Shown piece after piece: positions 22,160 through 33,592 of a DNA stretch of 64,000 nucleotides (position 1 is the stretch's first letter; the number at the start of each line of letters is the position of its first letter). A program made the position numbers and the translations under genes. The DNA is taken from NCBI GenBank assembly GCA_028564925.1, contig CM053028.1:437229071-437293070 (forward strand). Reading direction: 5' to 3'. The notes beneath the pieces were generated by a model. That model searched no databases and was not told the DNA's origin. It was given only the letters and a program-made list of their open reading frames with translations. Source of the DNA: Lithobates sylvaticus (Eukaryota; Chordata; Amphibia; Anura; Ranidae).

Positions 22160-22792
22160 TTAAAAGAACAGTGTAAAAATAAAAAATAAAAGGTAAAATA
22201 AATAAGAAAAAAAGAAATAAAATTTAAGCGCACCCCGTCCCGCGGAGCTCGCGTGTAGAAGCGAACACATACGTGAGTAGCGCCCGCATATGCAAACGGT
22301 GTTCAAACCACACATGTGAGGTATCGCCGCGATCGGTAGAGCAAAAGCAATAATTCTAGCCCCCCCCTCCTTTATAACTCAAAACATGCAACCTGTAGAA
22401 TATTTTAAAACGTCGCCTATGGAGATTTTTAAGGGTAAAAGTTTATCGCCATTTCACGAGCGGGTGCAATTTTGAAGCGTCACATGCTGGGTATCAATTT
22501 ACTCGCATAACATTATCTTTCACAATATGAAAAAAAAATTGGGCTAACTTTACTGTTGTCTTATTTTTTTATTCAAAATAGTGTACTTTTAAAAAAAAAA
22601 AGTGCGCTTGTAACACAGCAGCGCAAATACGGTGTGACAGAAAGTATTGCAACGACTGCCATTTTATTCTCTAGGGTGTTAGAAAAAAAATGTATAATGT
22701 GTGGGGGTTCTACGTAATTTTCGAGCAAAAAAATCTGTTTTTAACTTGTAAACAACAAATCTCAAAAAGAGGCTCGGTCCTTAAGTGGTTAA

Positions 22793-23015
22793 ACTACATA
22801 GAGAGTTCTTTACTGTTAGAGCAGTAAGGATGTGGAATTTCCTTTCACAATCGGTGGTTTCAGTGGGAAGTGTCGATAGTTTCAAAAAACGCTTAAAAGG
22901 GTATCTTAGCAAACACAATAGACAGCAATATGGTAAATGGTAGTGACATAAACACACTCAAACAGGTTGAGCTGTATGGACTGGTGTCTTTGTTTAACCT
23001 TACTGGCTATCAGAT
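22793..23015 (+). mobile_element. LINE 3' fragment
   Basis: AACTACATAGAGAGTTCTTT, AAGGATGTGGAATTTCC and AGTTTCAAAAAACGCTTAAA match the 3' coding end of the LINE at 46746-47305 (there encoding FFTVRAARMWNS). The tail is the decayed GGTTGAGCTGTATGGACTGG region. Confidence 0.75.
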
Positions 23016-23019
23016 AAAA

Positions 23020-23946
23020 TGATTTTATGTTACTAACCTCTAGAAAAGGAATAAATAAAAAGAAGACAAGAAGAACAAAATTAAAATATTCTACTAAGGT
23101 AACATTGCAATATACCAATCCCACAAATGTGCTGATTCATGAGAGGTGGATTTGGTTAGATGACATTTTTTCTAGGTATAACAGCGGAGGCGTAACTAGA
23201 ATTCATGGCACCCCATAGCAAAATTTTAATGGGATCCTCCCAGGGACTTCTCTTTTTAACATATGGCAACATCAGTTAGGACAATGGTGTCATTGATCAA
23301 TAAAGTACTGTATGTTTAAATCAAAGAAGGGCAGCACTAACGCTGGTAATACAGTCCATTACAGTACACTATAAGGGAACAGTTCTGTGGATAGAAATTG
23401 CCATAGATGAGCAGCAGGTAGTTCAGGGTGACCAGAAGCTCTGAAGGCATCCAATCTACCCACAGATAAGTGGGATGCAAAGGTGATACGTGGCAGCATG
23501 ATCCTGTGTATCTGATGTCAGATTTTCTGGAATAGAGACTTCAGACGACCCCCTTAGTGGGCTCCCTTTTCCGACCTTTGGCCCAATAGCAGCTGAGTTG
23601 GCTGCTATGGCTATAGCTATGCCACTGTCAGCATTTGCATGGTTTAGGAACAGGGGCTTCAGCTCCTGAGTGTAAATCACCTTATGAAAAGAAGTCTTGT
23701 GGCCTTGGCCCATTCATTGATTTTACCTTCCCACTCAGTACACAGCTCATCTCAATCCCTGAAGCTGAATGTCTTCATTCTCAGTATGGCTTTTTTTTTT
23801 CTTTCCAAGGATGCCATTCATATAGCCAACTTTAACTATGTACAGCCTGGCAGATGCAAATGGCACCATGCTTTGACGGGCACTAAAAGCATTTTTATCT
23901 CTTTAAAACATTTATTAAAATTCAATAACATTCAGTAGGCATAATT
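23020..23946. other. No recognised gene
   Basis: No convincing exon or repeat. Confidence 0.4.
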
Positions 23947-23950
23947 CTAG

Positions 23951-24823
23951 CTGCTTGCCGACCAGCGCACGACACAATGGCACGGCTGGGCAAATGGGCA
24001 TACCTGTACGTCCCCTGCGATCGTGATACGGAGCGGCAGAACGGGAAAATGCCTATGTAAACAAGGCATTTCCCTGTTCTGCCTAGCAACATGACAGGGA
24101 TCTACTGTTCCCTGTCATCGGGAGCAGTGATCTCTCTCATGTTGTAGTGATCCCATCCCCCCTACAGTTAGAATCACTCCCTAGGACACACCTAACCCCT
24201 TGATCGCCCCCCTGGTGTTTAACCCCCTTCCCTGCCAGTGTCATTTACACAGTAATCAGTGCATTTTTATACGACTGATCGCTGTATAAATATCACTGGT
24301 CCCAAAATAGTATCCATAAGTGTCCGATGTGTCCGCTGCAATGTCGCAGTCACGATAAAAAAACGCAGATCGCCGCTATTAAAAAAAATAATAATAATAA
24401 AAATTCGATAAATCTATCCCCTATGTTGTAGACGCTATAACTTTTGCGAAAATCAAGCAATATACGCTTATTGCAATTTTTTTTTTTTTTTACCAAAAAT
24501 ATGTAGAAGAATACATATCGGCCTAAACTGAGAAAGAAATTCGTTTTTTTATATATTTTTTGGGGATATTTATTATAGCAAATAGTAAAAAATATATATA
24601 TATAAAAAAAAAAAAAAAAAATCGTCGCAAAAAATAAAAACCGCAGAGGTGATCAAATACCACCAAAAGAAAACTCTATTTGTGGGGAAAAAAAAAAAGG
24701 ATGTCAATTTTGTTTGGGTGCAACGTCGCACGACCGCGCAATTGTCAGTTGAAGCGACGCAGTGCCGTATTGCAAAAAGTGCTCTGGTCAGGAAGGGGGT
24801 AAATTCTTTCGGGGCTGAAGAGG
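23951..24823 (+). mobile_element. CCACTT-family MITE, CTAG target duplication
   Basis: Starts CTGCTTGCCGACCAGCGC and ends GGGGCTGAAGAGG with CTAG at 23947-23950 and 24824-24827. It has the family landmarks TACCAAAAATATGTAGAAG and GACCGCGCAATTGTCAGTT. Non-coding. Confidence 0.8.
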
Positions 24824-24829
24824 CTAGCA

Positions 24830-25270
24830 TCGCTTTTTATTTGCAGCACTTGCTTTCCTACTCCCTCTCCTTCTCACCCCTGCTATGTAAAAGCATTTTC
24901 AAAGTTTTGGATCCACATCCAAAAGTCTTCCCCTCTGACAAAGTGACGCAGTCTCTGCAATGGGTATGTATGCTGCAATGTCGGGCAAGAGTGTGGGAAA
25001 TCAGAAATGTCATCAGAAGGCCACTTTTCTTGATGTCATCCTCAGTGGAAGTGCTTCTGTAGCTTGTAACCAAGCTTGTTTTTTTCACTAGGGGGAGCAA
25101 CAGACTAAAAGTCTGCACAGGATGCCATGTAACCAAATGCTAGACCTGCCTGCGCCTACTCCAGAGAGGCTGCGTGTGACACTGGGGGTTATTTTCTGCA
25201 TTTGGAGAGTGCAAAATCTGGGGCAGCTCTGTATAGTAACCAATCAGCTTCCAGGTTTTATTGTCAAAGC
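24830..25270. other. No recognised feature
   Basis: No exon or repeat recognised. Confidence 0.4.
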
Positions 25271-25274
25271 TTAA

Positions 25275-25686
25275 GACCCCTTTCACACTGGAGTCGTTTT
25301 TCAGGCATTTTAGCGCTAAAAATAGCACCTGTAAAGCGCCTGAAAAAAGCCTCATCTGCAATCCCAGAGTGAAAGCCCGAGTGCTTTTACACTGGGGCAC
25401 TGTTGGCAGGATGTCCTTTTTGGTCCTGCAAGCAGCTTCTTTGAGGCGCTTTAGGAGCAATGTATACACCACTCCTAAAGCCCCCCTGCCCATTGAAATC
25501 AATGGGCAGCGCTGCCGAAGAGCCTTCAAAGCGCCTCAGAGATTTTAACCCTTTATTCGGCTGCTAGTGGGGGTTAAAAACGCCCCGCTAGTGCCCGAAA
25601 AGCGCTGCATAAACGACGGTAAATGGCTGCTAAAACTAGCAGCGCTTCTCCGCCGACGCCTGGGTGCTGGCAGTGTGAAAGGGCTC
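25275..25686. mobile_element. Harbinger-like MITE (GGCCCCTTTCACACTG family)
   Basis: 412 bp from GACCCCTTTCACACTGG to CAGTGTGAAAGGGCTC with TAA at 25272-25274 and 25687-25689. Confidence 0.8.
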
Positions 25687-25814
25687 TAATTGAACAAGCT
25701 AAAGTTGGAAGCTGATTGGTTACCATGCACAGCTGCACCATATTCTGACAGTTTTAGTAAATCAACCCCTATGTGTTCTGCACTCTGACCGCACTTCTTA
25801 GAAAAGCCTGTTAA

Positions 25815-26415
25815 AGGGCAACTCCACTTTTGTAGAAAAAACTATTAGCAAATAAAAAAATAATAATATAGTGTATACAATTGTGACACAAGTCATATTG
25901 CAATTGAATGTAATAAAAAATGACCTTTCCTTTTCAATCTGCAGTGCTGGAATTTTCTGTAATATGCAATGCAATATGGCTACCTGGAGATGTTCTGTAC
26001 ACAGATGGTGTACAGAACACCCCCCAGAAATGTTGTTTCCTGCTTACGTGATTGGCTTACTGGTTTTCCCAGAAACCTGCACTAAGATCCAAAACAAATT
26101 TGAGCATCCCTTGCAACAAAAAATTTCATTTTTGGTGAGTTACTCGTAAAGGGAAATCACATCTCCGAGTGTTTCCGAGTGTCTCCTGTGCCCCTGCACC
26201 TCTGGCCACATGCGGTACTGCATACACCAGCAGTGGCACTGGAACGCATTATCTGAGTTTCCATTAATTCCTATGGGAAAACTCGCTTTGATATACGAGT
26301 GCTTCGGATTACAAGCATGCTTCTGGAACGAATTATGCTCATAATCCAAGGTACTACTGTATCATTTATTTTTTTTTATTTGCTAACTTTTTTCCCACGA
26401 AAGTGGAGTTACCCT
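25815..26415. mobile_element. TTAA-flanked MITE (AGGGCAACTCCACTTT)
   Basis: Ends AGGGCAACTCCACTTT and AAAGTGGAGTTACCCT, flanked by TTAA at 25811-25814 and 26416-26419. Interrupted by a mariner-type fragment at about 26140-26359. Confidence 0.8.
26140..26359 (-). mobile_element. Mariner-type MITE fragment
   Basis: Right end CCAAGGTACTACTG followed by TA, with CTCGCTTTGATATACGAGTG and GGATTACAAGCATGCTTCTG matching the full-length copy at 50364-50845 in inverse orientation. The left end is missing. Confidence 0.65.
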
Positions 26416-26423
26416 TTAATGCA

Positions 26424-26725
26424 CAGGTTTACAAGCTACCTGGAGTCAAGGGAGCCATTTACCAAAACTGCAAACAGGATGTTTAGACACCTACAGTATG
26501 TGTGTCTGCTATCATACAATTTAATACATTAGAGGCAGGCTAGACTTTTCACAATTTAAAGAGGACACTACGAAAATATAACACCATCATTTCTATACTT
26601 TTTAACCAATATGATGTTGTGAGACATGATAGTTAAAAAAAAATGCATTTAATAAATAAAATCTTAAAGTACAGAAAAAAAAAAAAAACTAAAACATGGC
26701 AGAGCTGATGGGTGTGTAATTTAAG
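26424..26725. other. Intron downstream of ARHGEF4-like exon
   Basis: AT-rich; A-run at 26680-26693. No feature recognised. Confidence 0.4.
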
Positions 26726-26728
26726 TAC

Positions 26729-26859
26729 CTCGTTTATTGCCAGCTGCTCTCCCCCTCCGCCATAACGGTGGCTGGAAACATGTAAATCTTCATAGAGGTC
26801 CTCATCACTTCCCATGTCATCAGTGAGAGATGGTCTGTCCAGGGAGCCATCTGTAATCA
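26729..26859 (-). CDS. ARHGEF4: Internal exon of ARHGEF4-like Rho guanine nucleotide exchange factor
   Basis: The minus-strand exon follows a pyrimidine-rich acceptor (TTTCTATCCTCCCAG) and ends in GAG with a GTACTT donor. It is 131 bp: two bases completing a split codon plus 43 codons, leaving phase 0. It encodes ITDGSLDRPSLTDDM, then GSDEDLYEDLHVSSHRY, then GGGGEQLAINE. In Asef-family proteins (ARHGEF4, SPATA13) a segment of this kind stands just before the SH3 domain that begins LISDG; the match by memory is closest to ARHGEF4. This region takes part in APC binding and autoinhibition. The SH3, DH and PH exons are not seen in the window, so they should lie below position 1 on this strand. 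The ARHGEF4 rather than SPATA13 assignment is from recalled sequences, not a search. Confidence 0.75.
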
Positions 26860-27110
26860 CTGGGAGGATAGAAACAATGCTTTACTTAGAGAGACTGAAA
26901 GTTTACAGAGACTTATATTAATATAACAGCACAAAATGCAAATGAAAAGGCCCTACATTTTCCAAAACATATGCTATGTTGTAAGACAGACTGTTGTTGC
27001 TCACATCTATCTGTCTGCTTTTGTTTGCTTGGCAAGCTGGTGGTCATATTATTATATCACTACAGTAATATAGCTTAGATGCAGACACAATGCAGATAAT
27101 GAAATAGCAG
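26860..27110. other. Intron next to ARHGEF4-like exon
   Basis: Starts with the acceptor tract of the exon on the minus strand; otherwise nothing recognised. Confidence 0.4.
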
Positions 27111-27111
27111 G

Positions 27112-27476
27112 TACGGATTTTGTCCGAAACTGGTGTTGCATACACACGGTCGGATAAAGTTGTTGGAAAATCCGATCGTTCTGAACGTGGTGACGTTCAT
27201 TGCGTACTACGGAACTACGTAGAGGCTAGTAGCCAATAGCTTTGGTCTCATAATTTGATCTGAGCATGCGTAGCACTTTGTCCGTCGGAATTCTCTACAC
27301 ACGATCAGAAAAATTCAGATCAGATTTTGTTGTCGGAAAATTTGAGATCCTGAAATTTTTTCCATTGGAAATTCCGACGGAAAAAGCCCGCTAGAGCCCA
27401 CACACGATCGGATTTTCCGACAACATATTCCGATCAGACTTTTTCCATTGGAATATCCGACCGTGTGTACGGGGCA
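27112..27476 (-). mobile_element. Harbinger-like MITE (TGCCCCATACACACGG), one end lost
   Basis: Right end CCGTGTGTACGGGGCA followed by TTA. The left side begins inside the element at CGGATTTTGTCCGAAACTGG, matching the inner part of 13929-14309 in inverse orientation. Confidence 0.75.
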
Positions 27477-27479
27477 TTA

Positions 27480-28125
27480 AAGATTTTTCAATGATGATCC
27501 CTAATGTCAACTATTCTAAATACATCCACATTTCCATCTGACAAGGTTTCACAACCCAAAAACCAACATGCTGTGTTATTGCACAGAATTAAATAACAAT
27601 TTGTTAGAGACTAAATGTGATATAAATCAGAAGACTCTTTCCTTGAGGTGGTCTGATATATTTTATTAGCCTTTGGACCTTGTATTGTAAGTAGAGTTGA
27701 GAGCTTGAGATGTATGAAAGTTCAGTTTTCAATCAAAAACTTGACTCGAGGATGTGTATTGTTTCATTATACTGTTGACAATAGCCATTTGCAAAAGGCC
27801 TTATTAGTAGTCTTGTACAGACCCCATCTAGTAAATTTTTTGTGATAACTGCTTTTTGTTAAATGTGTCCTAAACTGAGCCGAATTTTGTCAAATGTGTC
27901 ACTTTCCATGAATGTTTAGTACAGACATGAGATTTAATTGTGACCATGGTCGTCACCGACATTTTGGGAAACTGAGTAGGGCACTGTATTCTGTAGGACG
28001 TTTATTCACTCATGAAAATTCTGTATAGTCAAAGACCATTACCAGCATTTTTTAGGCACACATATGCTTCGATTGCATGTTTGGATTCAAATATCCCTTT
28101 GTTAATATGCATGGATAAATAGCTG
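27480..28125. other. No recognised feature
   Basis: AT-rich intron-like sequence. Confidence 0.4.
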
Positions 28126-28643
28126 TGGTGAATGAAACAATTGACGGCCGCATTACATAGGAAAGAGGAAGAATTTAATAAAACCTGGCACTACTGGCAG
28201 GAGGTCCGGTTCTCTCAAGACTATAAAACCCTTGTGACCCCCTCGGTAGAGTAAATGTAACCATGCATGATTCATGATTCCATAACCACCTGCTTTTACA
28301 ACCATATCCCCCTCTCCTTTTTTTTTCTTCCCCTAACTCCACTCCCTCTTCTTCTTATTTCTATCAAGCTTGTTCTCTCCTCCTTGTCTTTCCTTTCTCC
28401 CTTCTACTCTCCGTGACGAAGAGCTTCTTTGTCATGCTTGAAAAATTGTTTGGGTACACCTGACCTGTGGCAATAACAAAGTCTTAATTTGTTGTTTTTG
28501 TACTTCGTTCATTAGGTTCTGGATAGGGGTTGCTATATTGTTATTGCTGTACTCATTATCTCTTTTCTAATGTACCAATGTATGTTGTTGGACTTTTTTT
28601 CCCTGTCTGTTGTGCTCAATAAAACTTTTAAATGAAAAAAAAA
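28126..28643 (+). mobile_element. L1/Tx1-type LINE, 3' terminus only
   Basis: The first part can be read as the last residues of an L1-type ORF2 (KEEEFNKTWHYWQEV then a stop), followed by a pyrimidine-rich 3' untranslated region, the polyadenylation signal CAATAAAACTTTT and an A-tail at about 28635-28643. 5'-truncated. The protein match is a judgement from the Trp-rich C-terminal pattern. Confidence 0.6.
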
Positions 28644-28649
28644 TCTGCA

Positions 28650-29535
28650 TGGATAAGAAGCAATTGTTTAAAGAAAATTGGCTGATTATTTGGGAGCTAG
28701 ATACATTATACATCCTCGGGCATTGCCTCTCATAATAAATACATTAGCTCATAACTTATGTGTAGATTTATAACAACTGTTTACAGAAGCCCACCAATCA
28801 GATAAATACTTCTCAACGCGCTTCATGAACCCAAGTCACCTTTTGCTCCACAAAGTATGGGGTTCATTAGATCTCATTATCATGTCAACCCTTTTTCTTT
28901 GCATAGTAGACCTTTACAACCTAATCCTGTCCCAGCATTCATGTTGTCGTAAGTCACATGGGATGCTTTGCTTTATACATACATAGCCAAAGACTAAGTG
29001 CTCCACCGGTACTGGAGGTAGTTGATAATCTTTGGTGAGCCTATGATATAAGATGGATAATAAATGAAAAATACAGCAATACAATCACATTGTAATAGCG
29101 CTCATTGGAGTAGATGTGAAAAATCTGGTCTGAGAAATATAATTGTTTGATGAATATCTGTCCCATTTTGCATGCAATGTTACAACTATAATATAATCTT
29201 AGATTTAATGTATTTTTTATTTTGTTCAGCTGTTTGTAGTGATACAGTGTTATAGTCATCCTTGTTTCTATAACCACAGTTTCCAATGAGAGGGATAAAT
29301 ATATGTAGCAGCAGAACAAATAAAGATAGCATGTATATGAAATCTGACAAAGCTCGGCCCTAATGCACAATAACAGATTATTCATGATTGTCTTAACAGC
29401 ATTGTATCTTGGGAGATTGTAGTCATGGAAACCGTCAATTGGTTTAATCCTCCAGCAATACATGTGTAAAGCAAATGACCATAATGACTAGGCCTGCCCC
29501 CAATACTTATATGTCTGGGTGGATTTAACTCCTTT
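28650..29535. other. No recognised feature
   Basis: AT-rich; no exon or repeat recognised. Confidence 0.4.
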
Positions 29536-29545
29536 CTCCTAGCAC

Positions 29546-29551
29546 TATAAA
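29546..29551 (+). promoter_or_regulatory. TATA-box candidate
   Basis: TATAAA stands 96 bases upstream of an ATG that begins a short frame ending at a consensus donor. If used, transcription would start near 29576 in the TCTCTCTCT tract. Evidence is consensus only. Confidence 0.25.
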
Positions 29552-29641
29552 GCCTTTCCTGTGTTTTCATCTCCTACCTTTCCCTCTCTCTCTATCACCC
29601 ACGCATATTAAAAGAAGCTCTGTGGCAAGCAGAGGCAAACA

Positions 29642-29672
29642 ATGACAGTGGATTATGTTGAAGTGGTTGCAG
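29642..29672 (+). CDS. Candidate first coding exon of an unknown gene
   Basis: ACAATGA (A at -3) opens a frame MTVDYVEVVA that runs straight into a GTGAGT donor after the first base of codon 11. Together with the upstream TATAAA this has the layout of a short first coding exon. It is on the plus strand, opposite the ARHGEF4-like gene and within its proposed intron. I do not recognise the peptide and no second exon was found, so a chance arrangement is quite possible. Confidence 0.22.
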
Positions 29673-29679
29673 GTGAGTG

Positions 29680-30843
29680 GTACAGAGTGTCGCCATGTTT
29701 AGGCTATTTGAACCATTACACTTATAAAATGAAGATTTAAGCACAGTCGCTCGGGAGACTTGCTAAGCATAAAGAAACTCTTAGTACCTCCAATTTGTTC
29801 CACATATAGGTCTCCCCTGCAGGCTCATATTCCGATCCTACCTATAGCTCATATCCAAAGCGGTATGCAGGAGAATGGAACTCCACAGCAGCATATTCAG
29901 CCCACACAAGTCTTGTAAGCATGCTAAAATACAAGATTCAATAAAGTGCTACACAGCAGGTCTTAGGAAAGCTAAGAATTGTGTACATATGAATGCATGC
30001 TCCCTTCATACCGGATCTATTTAAAATCAGCAAGCCGCCACCTGGAGAAAATCACTTTTTTCCCCCCGAAACATGAAGAACTTGTCAAATTAAAATACAG
30101 TAAACGTGAACTTAACATTTCTTTGTATGTGCCTGTTTATGAAATTTGGGTGCACATGGAAAGTATAGTAAGCTGGTCAACTGATTCTTTGCAGAGGTTC
30201 CCAGTATTGGTGGAGCAGATAATTAAAGAGATCTTACATCCAAAAGGGTAAAATTGATTCTATTTGTCATAGTTAGGTACAACACCATATAAAACATTCC
30301 GCGGCACTCTCAACTAACGGTTTTTACCTTCTTTGCTCCACCAAAACTCCCATCTTACCATCCACACCTGACACAGCCCTCCCTGAGGGACTAGGGTCTG
30401 GTTCTCTCCATGCATTGTCCACCCAAAGAAAGATCTGCATGGAGATATTCTTTACAGGTTTGATGATAGGCTGCGTAACATTTTAATGGTTTATTGCAGC
30501 CTACACAGATGTAAGTAATGCTATTGTCCTACTTGGCTATCCAAATGCCAGAGGGAGAGGCAACCTCAGGGACCCATCAGGCTCTGCTGTAGGACATGCT
30601 GACAGGGGGAATGCACAGAGTGACCATGTCACTTGCTGTTGCTCGTTCAGTATTCATTCAGCTGTTCGTGGGTGTGTTTTGACCAATGTTTTTGACTAAG
30701 CTGTGCTATTCCTGCAGTGAAGTTCAAGGATCTGGCTATACTGCTCTTAATGTGCAGTACAGGACCTTTTGAAGCATATCTAAATTTTACTAATTTCACA
30801 TTGTGTAATATTGTAAAGAGCTCCTTTTTAAAAAGACAAATAC
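29680..30843. other. No recognised feature
   Basis: No exon, transposon end or tandem repeat recognised. Confidence 0.4.
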
Positions 30844-30847
30844 TTAA

Positions 30848-30955
30848 AGCGGGATTCCACCCTAAAGTGGAACTTCTGCTTTTCGGAACCCTCCCCCCCT
30901 CCGGTGTCACATTTGGCACCTTTCAGGGGGGAGGGGGGTGCAGATACCTGTCTAT
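30848..30955 (+). mobile_element. Fragment of AGTGGAGTTCC-type MITE
   Basis: TTAA followed by AGCGGGATTCCACCC at the left end, then GGAACCCTCC and GGTGCAGATACCTGTC, which resemble blocks in 33189-33588 read inversely. The right end is missing. Confidence 0.5.
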
Positions 30956-31094
30956 GCCAATGTATCTGTGCTTTGCCAATGTAAGCCAAAGCAACAGGTT
31001 CAGTTTAATGGTGGCCCCACCAACTGCTTATGCTTTCCTTCCCTACAGTCCTCGGACACTCTTTTGGGATGATGATAATGAAAAGAGGAAGCCC

Positions 31095-32509
31095 TGGGTA
31101 AGTAATGGTGTAGAAACAGGGACAAATAAAACACACTTAGACCTATCAGAAGACCAATGGAAAAGTATATTCACAATAGCCCATAAAGGCTCCCTAAATG
31201 TCTCCATTCAGGAGAACAACTACAAGACAATAACTCGCTGGTATAAAACCCCAGCAATCTTAAACAAATACAACTCCTATCCCAACAAATGCTGGAGATG
31301 TGCTGAAGAACCGGGCACGTTGCTACACATTATGTGGTCATGTCCAGCAATCTAATCATTTTGGTTACAAGTCCGAGAGCTCACAGAATCAATATCCACA
31401 TATACATTAGACCACACCCCAGCCCAATGTCTCTTCCATCACTCAGCTATGCCAGCACACCACTATCGTAAGACCCTGATCTTACCTCTACTCAACGCAG
31501 CTAAAATGTGCATTCCTAGGCACTGGGGCTCTCCTCAAGTACCGACCATCTCAGAATGGTTTACACAAATCAACAAAATAGCTGAAATGGAAGAACTCAT
31601 TTTCGTTGCTCGAGATTCCCCAGCCAAATTCTCTAAGACATGGGCATGCTGGACGCATTTCCGGACAACCGACAGGTATCTAACATTGATGAACTAACCC
31701 ATGACCATATCATACTCATATATGACAAGCACCTACTGATTACGCTACCCCGTAATCCCTACCCCGCTTTTTTTTTTCTATTTCAGGCGACATGGGCCTC
31801 CCACCCCCACCCAGGGGACGAGTATGGATGACCACATGTCCACATTCCGCTTTGAGACATCTGACTCCGGATGTCTTGCATACCTGATCCCCACCACCCT
31901 AAAGCGATAACATTTCAAAGCCACATACCAATTAGCGGAGACCGAGGAGACAATCACTAACCCCTCAACCCCTCCTGACCCTCCTTCTCCAGCCCCGTCC
32001 CCTTCCCTTCCCACATCTCCCCTCGCATATTACCCTGACCCTCTACCCCTCTGCCCCTCACCATCCACCAAAACCCAGTATTGGAATCTGTTGCGACTCG
32101 GGTGCCCTAATTAAACCACCCGACCAGCAACCTCATTCGCCTTTAGACCGAATTTACATACAGACACCCGCACCATTACTCGCAATCTCAGATTTTCTCT
32201 CGAATAGTTTCTCCACAAGATAGGACAATGTGCTATGGTACTTGAAAATACTCATTCTAAGGTTTATTCAATATGACTCATATTACCATACCTAACACTT
32301 AATCCCCATCTAGATCCCATACTAAATGCTTATGAAAACTTAGATGATACCAGGAAGTTGAATATATACTGTATGTCTTCTCACAACAACCATTGTTCAT
32401 TGTTCATTTGTTCACTTGTTATCTGATTTCTAAACGAATGTATGATGATTCTGTAATCTTGATTTATTGTCTTTTTCTTCAATAAAAATTCATTTTGGAA
32501 AAAAAAAAG
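31095..32509 (+). mobile_element. L1/Tx1-type LINE: ORF2 C-terminus and 3' UTR
   Basis: The frame encodes LSEDQWKSIFTIAHKGSLNV, a TRWYKTP segment and the C-terminal zinc-knuckle pattern CWRCAEEPGTLLHIMWSC. It is broken by one stop at about 31353 and resumes with HHYRKTLILPLLNAAK to 31697. A C-rich 3' untranslated region follows, ending with AATAAAAATTCATTTTGG and an A-tail. The N-terminal endonuclease and catalytic RT parts are absent, as expected for a 5'-truncated insertion. Confidence 0.8.
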
Positions 32510-32810
32510 AAAAGAAACAGAGACAAATAGGTTGCTCCTCGGTCCTATATAGCCTACAAAGCCATAACCAAACTCCTTCTCTGTTGCCATCACCTTGAGC
32601 CTTGTGTATGGCTAAATCTCACATCTGTGTCCTAGGACCTACAGGACAAATCACATGTACAGCTCCCCTGTGATTGTAGGAGATCTACTGTGCTCTATGA
32701 CTTTTTAACAAAAAAAATAAAAATAAACAAAAAAAGATTGGCTCTTCAGATAGCGGAATGGTGGGGTGGGGGCAGGGGTGGAGAGATCGGTAGGGAGGAA
32801 AAGTGTTTTA
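32510..32810. other. No recognised feature
   Basis: Short spacer with an A-rich tract at about 32709. Confidence 0.4.
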
Positions 32811-32811
32811 C

Positions 32812-33184
32812 AGCACTCGCTTCTCTACAGCCTCCTAAAGCACACATTTTACACAGCATTCCTTAGCTCCAGAGGGCAGGAGGTGGGGTTCTGATGTCAC
32901 ACACTGCATGGCATAGAGCAGGGAGCCCAGTGGAATCTGGGACCTGACTGGAGGGAAAGGATGCCCCCCGTCTCATAGAGAAAAATGCACAACTGAGTCT
33001 GTCAATCACCTGCTATGTGCTGGAGGGGTGAGCGATTGTTTGGTGTTGGCATTGATTATCTGAAGTGAAATGCAGATAGGTGAATGACACAGCTGACATA
33101 AATCACACTGTTTTGGATTGCAGCTGATATACAGTATAGAAGGATATGCTTTGTTCAGTTTTCATTGCAGAGGTTTACAACCAC
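32812..33184 (-). mobile_element. AGTGGATGTAAACC-type MITE, one end lost
   Basis: Contains CTTCTCTACAGCCT, CTGTCAATCACCT and ends with CAGAGGTTTACAACCACT before TTAA; the same blocks occur in the outer element at 51766-53663. The other end is missing. Its terminal TTAA is also the left TTAA of the next element. Confidence 0.7.
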
Positions 33185-33188
33185 TTAA

Positions 33189-33588
33189 AGCGGAGGTCCG
33201 CCTACCCCTGAAAAAAGTAAAAGCCAGCAGCTACACATACTGCAGCTGCTGACTTTTAATAATATGACGCTTACCTGTCCTGGAGTCCAGCGATATCGGG
33301 TGCTCCTGCCGCCATTTCCGGTAAGGGAACCCAGGAGTGAAGCATTACGGCTTCACACCGGGTCTCTACTGCACATGCGTGAGGCATCGCTGCACACTCC
33401 TACTGGCCCGGCGGTGGGGGAAGAAGGAGGCATGCTGGCGTAATGCGCCGCGGCCCAGACTCCTGGAAGTGGGGATAGGGTACCTGTCAAAGACAGATAT
33501 CCGCTCCCCTCGAAAGGTGCCAAATGGCGCACCAGAGGGGGGGAGGAGACAAATGAGCGGAAGTTCCACTTTTGAATGGAACTCCGCT
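33189..33588 (-). mobile_element. TTAA-flanked MITE (AGCGGAGGTCC)
   Basis: 400 bp, ends AGCGGAGGTCCGCC and GGAACTCCGCT, flanked by TTAA at 33185-33188 and 33589-33592. Shares CTTACCTGTCC and AGCAGCTACACATACTGC with its relatives at 18649 and 20746. Confidence 0.8.
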
Positions 33589-33592
33589 TTAA

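Larger units (their letters stand above)
21225..22788 (+). mobile_element. Composite CCACTT-family element, left end lost
   Basis: The stretch from about 21230 (AGATCTGATGTCTTTTTGACC) resumes after the inner element at 22164 and ends CCTTAAGTGG with TTAA at 22789-22792. The right flank is LINE sequence (AACTACATAGAGAGTTC). A 17-bp hairpin around CAAGGAATGTTTACATTCC lies at 21362-21391. Confidence 0.55.

Noticed and set aside
30717-31355. 212-codon ORF taken as a single gene
   Set aside because: It runs from a MITE fragment into an L1-type ORF2; only the part from about 31095 is homologous to a known protein.
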